From the NCBI GenBank assembly GCA_964490705.1, contig CAZBCG010000003.1, forward strand, positions 62,001 through 126,000: 64,000 bases of DNA, in the 5' to 3' direction. Positions 19,001 through 26,900 of the stretch are shown here, piece by piece. A program made the position numbers and the translations under genes. The DNA is from Fodinibius sp964490705 (GTDB lineage: Bacteria; Bacteroidota; Rhodothermia; Balneolales; Balneolaceae). Positions within the stretch are counted from its first letter, which is position 1. Each line of letters opens with the position of its first letter. Below the pieces are notes generated by a model, which was given only the letters and a program-made list of their open reading frames with translations, was not told the origin of the DNA and did not search any database.

Positions 19001-19235
19001 ATTCGAAGGTACCGTCGCCGGTGGTCAGCCGATTGTCATCCGCTTGGAACTGTACGCGCACGGCAATGATACTGAGGGAATCTGGGACGTTAGCCTGCAA
19101 CTCCGATTGTTGGGCCAAGGCATGGTTGCGTGCCGGATTGGTTTGTTGAGCGGTAGTAATCAGGGGATTAAATAACAAAAGCATGCTCACAAAAAGCATG
19201 CTTTTAAATACAGTTGGCTGTATCTCGTTGTTCAT
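16056..19235 (-). CDS. M6 metalloprotease-like secreted protein with T9SS-type C-terminal domain, zinc motif lost
   Basis: A large exported protein (1059 residues; signal peptide ending near TTAQQ). Its first half follows the M6/immune inhibitor A layout: SIIAVRVQF, then a block ending GSYLGLPDLFNT and FGLMDGESF, then GGMLIWHIDEAVIEQ. Where active members have HEFGHxLGLPDL, this one reads SASIGSYLGLPDL, so the zinc ligands are gone and it is probably not a protease. The middle carries repeat-like propeller sequence including an FG-GAP-like DINSDGNIDFLYV. The last 80 residues (NWPNPAEDHTNLRF ... GLYMAMI) match a type A T9SS sorting domain. The PorV-family gene upstream supports T9SS export. 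Coupled to the next gene by a TAATG overlap. Confidence 0.75.
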   Translation of the reverse strand: MNNEIQPTVFKSMLFVSMLLLFNPLITTAQQTNPARNHALAQQSELQANVPDSLSIIAVRVQFQADDNRLTTGDGTFESGNLSYLDSPDITIDPLPHDKSYFEHHLEFAKNYFETVSGQQMPVEYNVLNDIYQLPQKMEAYSPTGQTFTNEKVAQLVADTWQAVREQGNFSADTLDPQKTAFVIFHAGVGRDIELVGTNLNKTPQDIPSLSMNQQTLGELLNNPSFDGFAVDGSSFRVTNSLILPRTLSRRGEDVTGQEFVLQLSINGLLSASIGSYLGLPDLFNTKTGDSGIGRFGLMDGESFFSYRGLFPPEPSAWEKMFLGWQTPFPITKNTSSPISLPAATFHQNNSIAKYSLSGSEYFLIENRHRDPNNDGITITIQKADGTTTTQSFENNDETFVNQSDGFTDLLETGVLTDVSTFDWSLPGGVDLGPDGELNTSDDRFLNGGMLIWHIDEAVIEQSLASQTVNANPNRRGVDLEEADGAQDIGRAANSDLSQQARGTAFDFWWDGNNASVITLDGDTVSFYDNRFGPDTRPSNESNSGAQSFFELYNFSDNLPNANFEIRPASGNNIEPVNLPQDSLSDQTTFTSHQSEYFASYPLQLSLHRTSADSFLIIPSQQSTYALHLSNSSNPLFDFQSGTPQQPYLGNEIIIGKEPVSNQITITSHQWNGTSWSTNWQTQADANSGFLSSTDDQILLLDFTNQRIDVDDGSTLPPVASEGQRSTTSGGQYTTVNEDKITLLPDDHTYSLSGSSPRLYTGSVQLSAQQSGFFLLTDDDLLVFNPQNFSQPISIVNNTSIGWPAMADINSDGNIDFLYVNKQTGKLEARNANGAMLSYFPIAPPQGSSFIGTPLIAEINKSDSRNIYITGQDSLGMNIHAYNNFGEVLEGFPLYVGGISDAQNQPIHPMLARNTLYAVSHRGELKAWQLDDVSNVLWGHRYGNEEYNKVSGVLATQSAPNPSNSSSVLVKKETYNWPNPAEDHTNLRFQTSGPGHVDVKIITAGGSVVFDKRYQARGGVPEEHQINTQSWSSGLYMAMITANVNGEQARKMIKMVIVH

Positions 19236-19266
19236 GAACCCAAAGTTGTCCGTCCCCGATTTTCGA

Positions 19267-20376
19267 TTAGAAGTTTAGGACCAAGCCAAAACGTGTGGTG
19301 TTTGCCAGTGGGTGATCTTCATCCCCAAGGGTATAGATGTAGCTGAAATCGATACCGACAAACTTATATCGAAGTCCGGCGCCAAGGGTCATGAATTCTC
19401 GATCTCCGTTGTTGGGATCTTCGTAATAATACCCGGTGCGTACTGCAAAAAGATCGTTGTACCAGTATTCGAGGCCGGTTGCGAACATCAGCTGCTCGGG
19501 CAGCGTAACGGTTACGGTGTTGGTGCCGCCATCCACAGTACGCTCAAAACTACCCCACGAGTTGAAGAGTGAATTGAGAGGACCTTTTGCATTTCCGTCA
19601 GAGTCGAGCCGGGCCATAATTTTTGAAATATCGTTTGCTATGGTAAGCGTGTTGATCCCGTCTTCATCAAGATTGGTAGTTAATGCCCAACCGATACGGA
19701 ACATGGTGGGTAGCGGATCTTTTTGCCCGTTATCGGTATAATTCATCTTGGGACCGATATTTGAAAGATTAAGTCCTGCATTGAAGGATGCATCCTTCTG
19801 TAAAAAGCTAAATGTATCGGATTGATACATAGCCGCAATATCAACGCCCACACTCGAGCCGGGATTAATCTTTTGGCCTTCTACGTCTCCGTCAGCAAGA
19901 CTGCTGTAAATAAACCGAAAACCGGTTCCCATTGCCCAGTTTTTATCAAGCTCGATGCCATAAGAAAGTCCTACCGCCAGCTCATAGCTGTTAAATCGAT
20001 TAATTCGTTCTCCTTCGGGACTGGTACGGATTTGTTCACCAAGATTTAAGTAGGTGATATGTGCACCAAAAGTACCCAGGTCTTCCATGTGATATTTGCC
20101 GACGAGGTAGTCGTAGAAAAGATCAGCATTAAATTGCGGCAGCCATTCACTGTGGGTAATGCTTACTTGGTTCCCCTGTTGAAAAGCGAGCCCAGCGGGA
20201 TTCCAGAAAACAGCCGAAGCATTGTCGGCGATGGCGACGCCCGTATTGCCCATGCCGGCTGAACGAGAGTCGGGTTCAATTTGCAAAAATGGAACCGAAG
20301 TAATACCTACTTGCGCATGAGCTAAGCCAACAGAAAAGAGGAGGAGTGCAAAAATCGAAAGTGCTTTCTTAATCAT
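19267..20376 (-). CDS. porV: PorV/PorQ-family outer-membrane protein (type IX secretion)
   Basis: A 369-residue outer-membrane beta-barrel with signal peptide MIKKALSIFALLLFSVGLAHA. The start of the mature protein, FLQIEPDSRSAGMGNTGVAIADNASAVFWNPAGLA, is typical of PorV (LptO), a relative of the FadL-fold barrels that shuttles T9SS cargo to the attachment complex. The chain ends in aromatic FGLVLNF, a barrel terminus. ATG at 20376 is preferred over a TTG at 20388. The next gene, 31 bp downstream, encodes a protein with a T9SS-like sorting domain, so this PorV-type protein may be paired with that cargo. PorV versus a close PorV-like paralogue cannot be settled from the sequence. Confidence 0.8.
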   Translation of the reverse strand: MIKKALSIFALLLFSVGLAHAQVGITSVPFLQIEPDSRSAGMGNTGVAIADNASAVFWNPAGLAFQQGNQVSITHSEWLPQFNADLFYDYLVGKYHMEDLGTFGAHITYLNLGEQIRTSPEGERINRFNSYELAVGLSYGIELDKNWAMGTGFRFIYSSLADGDVEGQKINPGSSVGVDIAAMYQSDTFSFLQKDASFNAGLNLSNIGPKMNYTDNGQKDPLPTMFRIGWALTTNLDEDGINTLTIANDISKIMARLDSDGNAKGPLNSLFNSWGSFERTVDGGTNTVTVTLPEQLMFATGLEYWYNDLFAVRTGYYYEDPNNGDREFMTLGAGLRYKFVGIDFSYIYTLGDEDHPLANTTRFGLVLNF

Positions 20377-20549
20377 AAGAACGAACAATTATAAAAACAT
20401 TGAATAAATAAAGGTCACTGTTCTAAACGCTGAAATTACCTTATTTATCTGCTTGATTGCAAAACTTTGTTTCATAAGGTATCATAATATTTCAAAAATA
20501 AAAAGACAGGGCAACAATAGTTACCCGTTTTAAAACAGGTGTTTAGCTG

Positions 20550-21731
20550 TTAAAGAAGCATTTCGAGCACCATTGACGATGCTCCGCCGCCCCCGTTACA
20601 AATGCCCGCACAGCCATATTTACCACCAGTTCGTTTAAGGGCATGGATGAGCGTAACCATGATACGTGCTCCCGAACAGCCAATAGGATGGCCGATACTT
20701 ACCGCCCCGCCGTGAATATTTACTTTTTCAGGATCCAGTTCCAGGATCTGATTATTTGCAAGTGCAACCACCGAAAAAGCTTCGTTTACTTCAAAAAGGT
20801 CGATCTCATCTTTGCTGAGACCGGCCCGTTTTAGGGCTTTGGGCATGGCATCAGCGGGAGCTGTCGTAAACCACTCGGGTTGTTTGGCAGCACTGGCCTG
20901 ACTCATAATACGTGCAATAGGTTCCAGCCCGAGTTCATTTGCCTTTTCTTCGGTCATCATTAATACAGCCGCCCCCCCGTCATTAATGCTGCTGGCGTTG
21001 GCCGGCGTTACCGTTCCTTCCTTGTCGAATACGGGGTTAAGCTGCGGAATCTTATCATAGTTTACCCGCTTGAGCTCATCATCCATTTTTACTTTGGTGA
21101 CATTTCCTTTTCGATCCTTAATTTTCATCTCGATCACTTCATCATCAAAATAGCCTTCTTCGTGGGCTTTGATGGCACGCTTGTATGATTCGATCGCAAA
21201 TTCATCTTGCTGCTCGCGGCTGATGTTACATTCCTTGGCGCAAATTTCAGCTGCATTACCCATATGGAAATCATTATACACATCCCACAAACCGTCCTTA
21301 ATGATACCGTCTTCGGCCTCGGCATGACCAAGCTTAGATCCAAAGCGATGCTTTTTCAGATAATAGGGCACATTGCTCATGCTCTCCATGCCGCCTGCAA
21401 CAATGATATCCGCTTCCTCCAGCTTGATTTGATTGGCAGCAATCATCATTGCCTTCATGCCCGAAGCACACACCTTGTTGACCGTAGTTGACGGCGTAAG
21501 CTCCGAAAGCCCGGCTTTAAGTGCTGCCTGACGTGCCGGCGCCTGACCAATGCCAGCGGTCAGCACGTTTCCAAAAACCACTTCCTGGATTTCTTTGGGA
21601 TCGATACCGGTTTTTTTGATGATTTCGGTGATTGTAGTAGCACCTAGTTCGGGAGCTGAATATGATGCAAGACTGCCGCCGAATGATCCAACAGGTGTTC
21701 GTTTCGCTTCTACAATGACTACATTTCGCAT
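20550..21731 (-). CDS. Acetyl-CoA C-acetyltransferase (thiolase)
   Basis: A cytoplasmic type II thiolase of 393 residues that condenses or cleaves acyl-CoA with acetyl-CoA. The nucleophilic Cys is in VNKVCASGMKA (about residue 88), the catalytic His in NEAFSVVALAN/GGAVSIGHPIG, and the second Cys in CAGICNGGGGAS. Length and the GHPIGCSGARI signature fit biosynthetic/degradative acetoacetyl-CoA thiolases. The gene stands between the PorV unit and a trans-sulfuration gene, all on the same strand, with 45 bp to the latter. There is no neighbouring acyl-CoA dehydrogenase or hydroxybutyryl enzyme, so the pathway cannot be assigned. Confidence 0.9.
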   Translation of the reverse strand: MRNVVIVEAKRTPVGSFGGSLASYSAPELGATTITEIIKKTGIDPKEIQEVVFGNVLTAGIGQAPARQAALKAGLSELTPSTTVNKVCASGMKAMMIAANQIKLEEADIIVAGGMESMSNVPYYLKKHRFGSKLGHAEAEDGIIKDGLWDVYNDFHMGNAAEICAKECNISREQQDEFAIESYKRAIKAHEEGYFDDEVIEMKIKDRKGNVTKVKMDDELKRVNYDKIPQLNPVFDKEGTVTPANASSINDGGAAVLMMTEEKANELGLEPIARIMSQASAAKQPEWFTTAPADAMPKALKRAGLSKDEIDLFEVNEAFSVVALANNQILELDPEKVNIHGGAVSIGHPIGCSGARIMVTLIHALKRTGGKYGCAGICNGGGGASSMVLEMLL

Positions 21732-21776
21732 ATCAAAAAAGATTTAGATGTTACAAATACTGTTTCTTACTTAATG

Positions 21777-22916
21777 CTATTCAAAAGCTTGTGCCAAACC
21801 GTCAATAAGATCGTCGGCGTCTTCGATTCCTACCGACAGGCGGATCAGTGAATCCTTGAGTCCCGCTTCAAGGCGTACTTCTCTGGGGATAGATCCGTGT
21901 GTCATTGATGCGGGATGACTGATTAGCGATTCCACACCGCCGAGACTTTCTGCAAGAGTAAAAACAGAGGTTCTGCTCATAAACTCTTGTGCCTTTTCCA
22001 TAGAGTCATCCTTAAGCGAAAAGGAAACCATGCCGCCAAAGTCGCTCATCTGTTTTTTGGCGATATCGTGCTGGCTGTGACTTTCCAGTCCGGGATAAAT
22101 AACTTCATCAACAGCGGAGTGATCATCCAAAAATGCGGCCACTTTTTTTGCGTTGTCAACGGATTGTTGCATGCGCACGGACAGCGTCTTGATTCCCCGC
22201 AGCGTTAAATAGCAATCCATAGGCCCGGGCACGGCGCCGGTGGTTTTTACCTGAAATCGGAGTTTCTCCATTACGTCGCTGTTGGATGTAGCTACTGCAC
22301 CACCGATGATATCCGAATGACCGCCCAGATATTTAGTAGTGGAGTGCAGCACCATATCGGCACCGAGCTCGAGCGGCTGTTGCAGGTAAGGTGATGCGAA
22401 GGTGTTATCGACCAGCGATAACATATCGTTATCAGCGGAAAATGAGGTAAGCTCTTCGATATCCACGACCCGAAGCAGCGGGTTCGTCGGCGTTTCAATC
22501 CACAGCAGTTTGGCATTATCGGTTGCTGCATCTTTTACTTCGTTGATATCGGTCATATCCACAAAGGAGAAATCGATGCCAAAAGGTTCGAACACCTCGG
22601 TGAATAGTCGATAGGTTCCGCCATAGAGATCGTTAGAGGCAATAATTTGATCGCCGGGACGAAACATTTTCAATACAGCATCCATGGCGGCACAGCCGCT
22701 GGCAAAACAGGCACATTCGTCAGCGCCTTCGAGTCCCGCTATAAGCTTTTCAAGGGCGGTGCGTGTGGGATTGCCTACGCGTGCGTAATCATATCCCTTG
22801 TTCACGTTGGGGGCTTCTTGGGCGTAGGTTGAGGTCTGAAAGATGGGGGGCATTACAGCTCCCGAGGTTTCTTCGGGTTCTTGCCCGGCATGGATGGTTT
22901 TGGTGTTGAATTTCAT
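21777..22916 (-). CDS. Cystathionine gamma-synthase/lyase family PLP enzyme
   Basis: A 379-residue PLP enzyme of the Cys/Met metabolism group. The pyridoxal-binding Lys is in HSTTKYLGGHSD; other family blocks are YARVGNPTR (substrate-phosphate contacts), SGCAAMDAVL, NDLYGGTYRLF, and VDNTFASPYLQQP. The C-terminal SLGGVESLISHPASMTH is typical. Such enzymes act as cystathionine gamma-synthase, gamma-lyase or O-acetylhomoserine sulfhydrylase; the sequence alone does not separate these. No other sulfur amino-acid genes are close. A 12-bp gap separates it from the TPR lipoprotein upstream, so they may be transcribed together. Confidence 0.88.
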   Translation of the reverse strand: MKFNTKTIHAGQEPEETSGAVMPPIFQTSTYAQEAPNVNKGYDYARVGNPTRTALEKLIAGLEGADECACFASGCAAMDAVLKMFRPGDQIIASNDLYGGTYRLFTEVFEPFGIDFSFVDMTDINEVKDAATDNAKLLWIETPTNPLLRVVDIEELTSFSADNDMLSLVDNTFASPYLQQPLELGADMVLHSTTKYLGGHSDIIGGAVATSNSDVMEKLRFQVKTTGAVPGPMDCYLTLRGIKTLSVRMQQSVDNAKKVAAFLDDHSAVDEVIYPGLESHSQHDIAKKQMSDFGGMVSFSLKDDSMEKAQEFMSRTSVFTLAESLGGVESLISHPASMTHGSIPREVRLEAGLKDSLIRLSVGIEDADDLIDGLAQAFE

Positions 22917-22928
22917 TGCAAAAACGGT

Positions 22929-24146
22929 TTATAAATTAGACTTCGCATCGCGAGCTTTCTCTTGCATCCCAAGATAAGAATATGTTTGATACAGATTTTG
23001 CCAGAACACTTTATGTTGGGGCTGGTTTTTTGCCAACTCTTCGAAAAGGGGAAGGGAAGAGGTTAAATAATTATTGATCTTTTCCTCAGCGGCGGCTTGC
23101 GTTTTGGAATCCAACAGTGGTAACAGCTGCTGATAGCTGGAAGCGCTATTATGGTAAAATTGGGCAAGGCGCTGCTTCAATTCCAGATTTTCGGGATTCT
23201 GGTCGATCAGTTTTGTCAGTTGGGTTTCGGCACGCTGTAGCAGGGCATCCACTGGTGCCAGGTCTGCTGTTTTGGCGGTATCTGATTTCAGCGCATGTTG
23301 AGTCGAATCAATTTTTTCGGCAGCCAGGTAATAACATTCTGTGGCAAGACTCTGTTTGTAGATAATATTTTCCGGCTTTTGGTCAACGAGCGTTGTCAGT
23401 AACGCGATTGCCTGCTGATGGTTTCCGCTGCTAATGTAGGCGTTTGACAGCCCATGCAGAAGGTTAAGGTTTTTCTGAGAAAATGATTCTGCCTCTTCAT
23501 AGATTGCGATAGCCTTTTCAGGGTTCTTATTTTCCAGGTACAGAAAGGCCAGCTGTTCGAGGAGTGCTACGGGCAGATTGTCGATTTTTGTTCGTGCTGT
23601 TTCCAGCAGGGTAATGGCATCTTCTGGATTTTGGTTCCGGTAGTATGCCCGGGCTCCCATTTTATATGAGATAGTACTGTCGGGAATAATGATGGTGGCA
23701 TTCTTGAAATGGGCTGCTGCGTGTTTTAATCCAGAAGTGTTGAGTGTGGAGTCGCTTTGCATTAGTTGAACACCGTTGTTGTGTTCGTGGCTCCAGCTGA
23801 TGTTGAGCAATTCCCGTACCTTTTCATTCAGGGGTTTTGCAGAACCCGTCGATTGTTGGGTGGCTTGCTCTAAATCTTGCCGGGCCTCTGTATAAAGGGA
23901 CGTACGTTTCCGGGGATTTTTAGTTTTTTGAGCAAGCTTGGTAAGGTAATGTCCCTTTTGAAACAGCAAATTTGCAGTGCTGTCTGCCGAGAGTTCTTGA
24001 TTTACGGCAGTAATCTTATCCCGCAATTGGGAGGTCGTTAATTCTTGAGTGTTTTTAGAATTAGAAGTTGATTGGAACGTATTACAGCTAATAAATAACC
24101 CGAATGCAAGCACGAGGCTTGCAATTCGGGCAAATGAATGATTCAT
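22929..24146 (-). CDS. TPR-repeat lipoprotein
   Basis: A predicted periplasmic lipoprotein (405 residues). The signal peptide ends in a lipobox FISC, with lipidated Cys about residue 21. Tetratricopeptide repeats are visible, for example NPEKAIAIYEEAESF and NHQQAIALLTTLV. It shows similar architecture to its upstream neighbour at 24179-25501, including a shared motif of the type HNNGVQLMQSD.../HLKNATVIQPDS, so the two are old tandem duplicates. TPR proteins mediate protein contacts; partners are unknown. The gap between the two genes is 32 bp. Confidence 0.8.
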   Translation of the reverse strand: MNHSFARIASLVLAFGLFISCNTFQSTSNSKNTQELTTSQLRDKITAVNQELSADSTANLLFQKGHYLTKLAQKTKNPRKRTSLYTEARQDLEQATQQSTGSAKPLNEKVRELLNISWSHEHNNGVQLMQSDSTLNTSGLKHAAAHFKNATIIIPDSTISYKMGARAYYRNQNPEDAITLLETARTKIDNLPVALLEQLAFLYLENKNPEKAIAIYEEAESFSQKNLNLLHGLSNAYISSGNHQQAIALLTTLVDQKPENIIYKQSLATECYYLAAEKIDSTQHALKSDTAKTADLAPVDALLQRAETQLTKLIDQNPENLELKQRLAQFYHNSASSYQQLLPLLDSKTQAAAEEKINNYLTSSLPLFEELAKNQPQHKVFWQNLYQTYSYLGMQEKARDAKSNL

Positions 24147-24178
24147 GAATAAAAGAAGGTTTTATCGATCGTGTTTAA

Positions 24179-25501
24179 TTAGTTCATTCCGGCTTTTTTC
24201 ATTGCTTCCTTGGCTTTTTTATCCATGCCCAAGGTAGTATAAATGCTGAACAAGCTTCGCCAGTATTCTTGGTTTTCGGGCTCGATCTCGGTTGCTTTTT
24301 CGTAGTAGCCCATTGATTTGCGCAGCAGTTCTTTGCCTTTTTCATCAAGTCGTTTTGCTTTCTCGTTATCGTCAGTAGTACGATTTCGGATATCGAATAC
24401 TGCCTTGGCTTTATTTTGGTAAATAATGCCCAGGGTATTATACGCAGATGCACTCTCAGAATCGTACTTGAGCGTTAAGTTGAGCTCTTTCTCGGCTCGG
24501 TTGGTGAGCTTATCGACTTTGGGCTGAAGGTTAGCGTTTTCCTCTTCGAGCTCAGCAATTTGTTGTTTAATCTGATCGGCCTGATCTCCGTTGGCTTTTT
24601 GCAGCTTGCGCTGGAGTTGTAAAATTTTGTCGGAGTTGGCAGAAACCGTATCTCCCAAGACAAGGGCTTGCTGATAAATTTGTGTACCCAGCACCAAGTG
24701 AAATCTTGGGTTTTCAGGATTTTGTTCAACCAGCCGCTCTACCGTGGAGATGGCTTTTTCGGGTTCCCCAATACGGTTGTACGAGTCGGCCAGGTTAGAG
24801 ACAATCTCCTGATTTTCGGGATATTGTTCCTGCGCTTTTTCAAATACCTCAACGACTTTCTGTTGTTCGTCAGTCTGGTAGTAAAAGCTGGCCAGCTGAA
24901 TATAGTCATCAGGTTTGACCGTAGTATCGGGCACCATCTCGATATAGCGTGCTTTTGCTCTGGCGGCCTCTTCATAGTTTTTGTTCATTGTGGATACCTG
25001 CGATAGTACATTCCATGATAAGGCACTGTCGGGCTGAATGACGGTTGCATTTTTCAAATGCTGAATTGAATTGCCCATCGGATCTTCTACTGTTTCTTGG
25101 AGGCTGTCATTTCGCGCCATTTTAACGCCTTGATTGTGCTCGGTTTGCCACAGCACGTTTTTCACAGAAGGAATACGTCCAATTTCACCTGGCGATTCTT
25201 CCATCGTATCAGCCATGGCTTTAGCCGTTGTAAACGCTTCGTTCATGCGCTCGTAATAATCAGTTCGCGCAGCAGGATCTTCTTCATTGCCGGCAATTTC
25301 GCCCAGGGCAACGGCTTTGTAATAGTAGCCAAGCGGATCATTAGGATATTTTTGGATGGATTGTTCTGCAGATTCAAGTGCAGCCTCCGGGTTTTGGCTT
25401 TCAATATTTGATTTAGCTTCATCGGCAAGCGGATTTGAACTCCCGCATCCAATCAAAATGCCAACAAGCAGAGTGACGAGTAAATGTGGTAATTTTTTCA
25501 T
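24179..25501 (-). CDS. TPR-repeat lipoprotein (paralogue)
   Basis: A 440-residue predicted lipoprotein with signal MKKLPHLLVTLLVGILIGC, the Cys being the lipidation site. Multiple TPR units follow (for example PENQEIVSNLADSYNRIGEPEKA), interrupted at about residues 265-320 by a charged coiled-coil stretch (ILQLQRKLQKANGDQADQIK). An ATG ten codons upstream (25531) is possible, but the 25501 start gives a standard lipoprotein signal. It shares the NATVIQPDSALSW block with the next gene. Probable role is envelope protein-protein interaction; no specific function can be assigned. Confidence 0.8.
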   Translation of the reverse strand: MKKLPHLLVTLLVGILIGCGSSNPLADEAKSNIESQNPEAALESAEQSIQKYPNDPLGYYYKAVALGEIAGNEEDPAARTDYYERMNEAFTTAKAMADTMEESPGEIGRIPSVKNVLWQTEHNQGVKMARNDSLQETVEDPMGNSIQHLKNATVIQPDSALSWNVLSQVSTMNKNYEEAARAKARYIEMVPDTTVKPDDYIQLASFYYQTDEQQKVVEVFEKAQEQYPENQEIVSNLADSYNRIGEPEKAISTVERLVEQNPENPRFHLVLGTQIYQQALVLGDTVSANSDKILQLQRKLQKANGDQADQIKQQIAELEEENANLQPKVDKLTNRAEKELNLTLKYDSESASAYNTLGIIYQNKAKAVFDIRNRTTDDNEKAKRLDEKGKELLRKSMGYYEKATEIEPENQEYWRSLFSIYTTLGMDKKAKEAMKKAGMN

Positions 25502-25659
25502 TAACATGGTGTAGATTCCTGTAGGATTCATTATTAAAATATCCGTTTAGTGAAGGGGAAAGTAACTATATAAAGCCCTTTCTGCAATATAATCGCTTAA
25601 AAATTATTATATTGTTTGGCTTAAACAATTAATTTAGAGAAACATATTTCAAGACGAAA

Positions 25660-26466
25660 ATGTTTGGAGCCAGCAGCTATAAAATCCATTCAAAAAATGG
25701 GTTTGAGTATTTACACTTTCCGGCATCGAATGCGACCGCCAATGATCTGGTGTTATTGCATGGTATGTTTGGAGGATTGAGCAACTATGATCCGATTATA
25801 GAACATATAAACGACTCTAATATTTTTGTTCCGTCTATTCCGCTGTACGAATTTAGTGCAAGAACACTTTCTATCAAGCGACTGAGTCGATGGCTGCATT
25901 CGTTCTTCGAAGAGATGAACATTCAAGAACCGGTGTTGTTGGGAAACTCAATGGGTGGTCATCTTGCATTGGATTATGTGCTGCAGCATCCCCAAAACGT
26001 AATGTCCTTGGTATTAACCGGTAGCTCAGGTATTCAGGAAAAAGATTTTGGTTCGAGCTTTCCCCGTCGCAGAGATCGCGAATATATCAGAAAACAAGCC
26101 GCACTTACCTTTTATGAGGATCTGATTGATGAGGTAATTATGGATGAAATTATGAGCGTAGTGACCTCCCCATCAAAACTGTCGAACATGCTGGCCATTG
26201 CCCGCGACACTCATGAATACAATGTTGAGGAGCACCTCGAAGATATTTCACATCCAACGCTGTTGGTATGGGGACAAAATGATCAGATTACGCCGCCCCA
26301 TGTGGCTCGAACATTTCAACAGAAGTTGCCCAATGCTCGGCTCCGCTGGATTGATAAATGTGGCCATGCTCCCATGATGGAGCATCCCCAGACATTTGCA
26401 TTATTTTTGAATGAATTCTTACTTGAACTCCCATCAAAAAGCAAACGAAACACGTACCGATTATGA
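25660..26466 (+). CDS. Alpha/beta-hydrolase
   Basis: A 268-residue cytoplasmic alpha/beta-fold hydrolase. The oxyanion loop is LLHGMFGG, the nucleophile Ser is in GNSMGGHLA, the acid Asp in WGQNDQITP, and the catalytic His in KCGHAPMMEHP. The arrangement is that of the MhpC/proline iminopeptidase-like group; substrate unknown. It overlaps the following RidA gene by four bases (ATGA), so the two are translationally coupled. Its upstream neighbour is divergent, leaving about 128-158 bp for both promoters. Confidence 0.85.
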   Translation: MFGASSYKIHSKNGFEYLHFPASNATANDLVLLHGMFGGLSNYDPIIEHINDSNIFVPSIPLYEFSARTLSIKRLSRWLHSFFEEMNIQEPVLLGNSMGGHLALDYVLQHPQNVMSLVLTGSSGIQEKDFGSSFPRRRDREYIRKQAALTFYEDLIDEVIMDEIMSVVTSPSKLSNMLAIARDTHEYNVEEHLEDISHPTLLVWGQNDQITPPHVARTFQQKLPNARLRWIDKCGHAPMMEHPQTFALFLNEFLLELPSKSKRNTYRL

Positions 26467-26840
26467 AAACTATTGTTCACACTTCTGATGCCCCCGATGC
26501 CATCGGCCCCTACAGCCAGGCCGTTATTCACAACGATGTGGTTTACTGTTCGGGACAAATTGGCTTGGATCCCGAAACCATGGAATTTGTGGGTGATGAC
26601 GTTAGCTCGCAGGCCGAACAGGTAATGAAAAACCTGGAAGCGGTGCTGCTGGAAGCGGGATCAGGCTTTGGAAAAGTTATTAAGTGCAGCATCTTTCTGG
26701 ATGATATGAGCAACTTCCAAATCGTGAATGAAATTTACGGCAACCATTTTAAAAGCGATCCCCCGGCGCGTGAGACGGTAGCCGTTAAAACCTTGCCAAA
26801 GAATTGCAAAGTGGAAATCGGCTGCACTGCCTACGTTTAA
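26463..26840 (+). CDS. ridA: RidA family imine/enamine deaminase
   Basis: A 125-residue trimeric protein of the YjgF/YER057c/UK114 family that hydrolyses reactive enamine/imine intermediates, protecting PLP enzymes. Visible landmarks are the start APDAIGPYSQAV, the VYCSGQIGLDPET block, and the conserved Arg in PPARETVAVKTLP. Size is exactly that of the family. It is coupled to the preceding hydrolase gene through an ATGA overlap and is followed by an intrinsic terminator at 26866-26900. Confidence 0.92.
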   Translation: MKTIVHTSDAPDAIGPYSQAVIHNDVVYCSGQIGLDPETMEFVGDDVSSQAEQVMKNLEAVLLEAGSGFGKVIKCSIFLDDMSNFQIVNEIYGNHFKSDPPARETVAVKTLPKNCKVEIGCTAYV

Positions 26841-26865
26841 CTTTTCCACGCGAAAGTATTATCGG

Positions 26866-26900
26866 ATAGCCTGGTGAGCAATCATCAGGCTATTTTTTAT
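26866..26900 (+). terminator. Intrinsic terminator after ridA
   Basis: A near-perfect 12-bp stem (26866-26877 with 26882-26893, core ATAGCCTGGTGA) with loop GCAA is followed by TTTTTTATT. It also precedes the stop of the convergent M23 peptidase gene. Confidence 0.85.
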
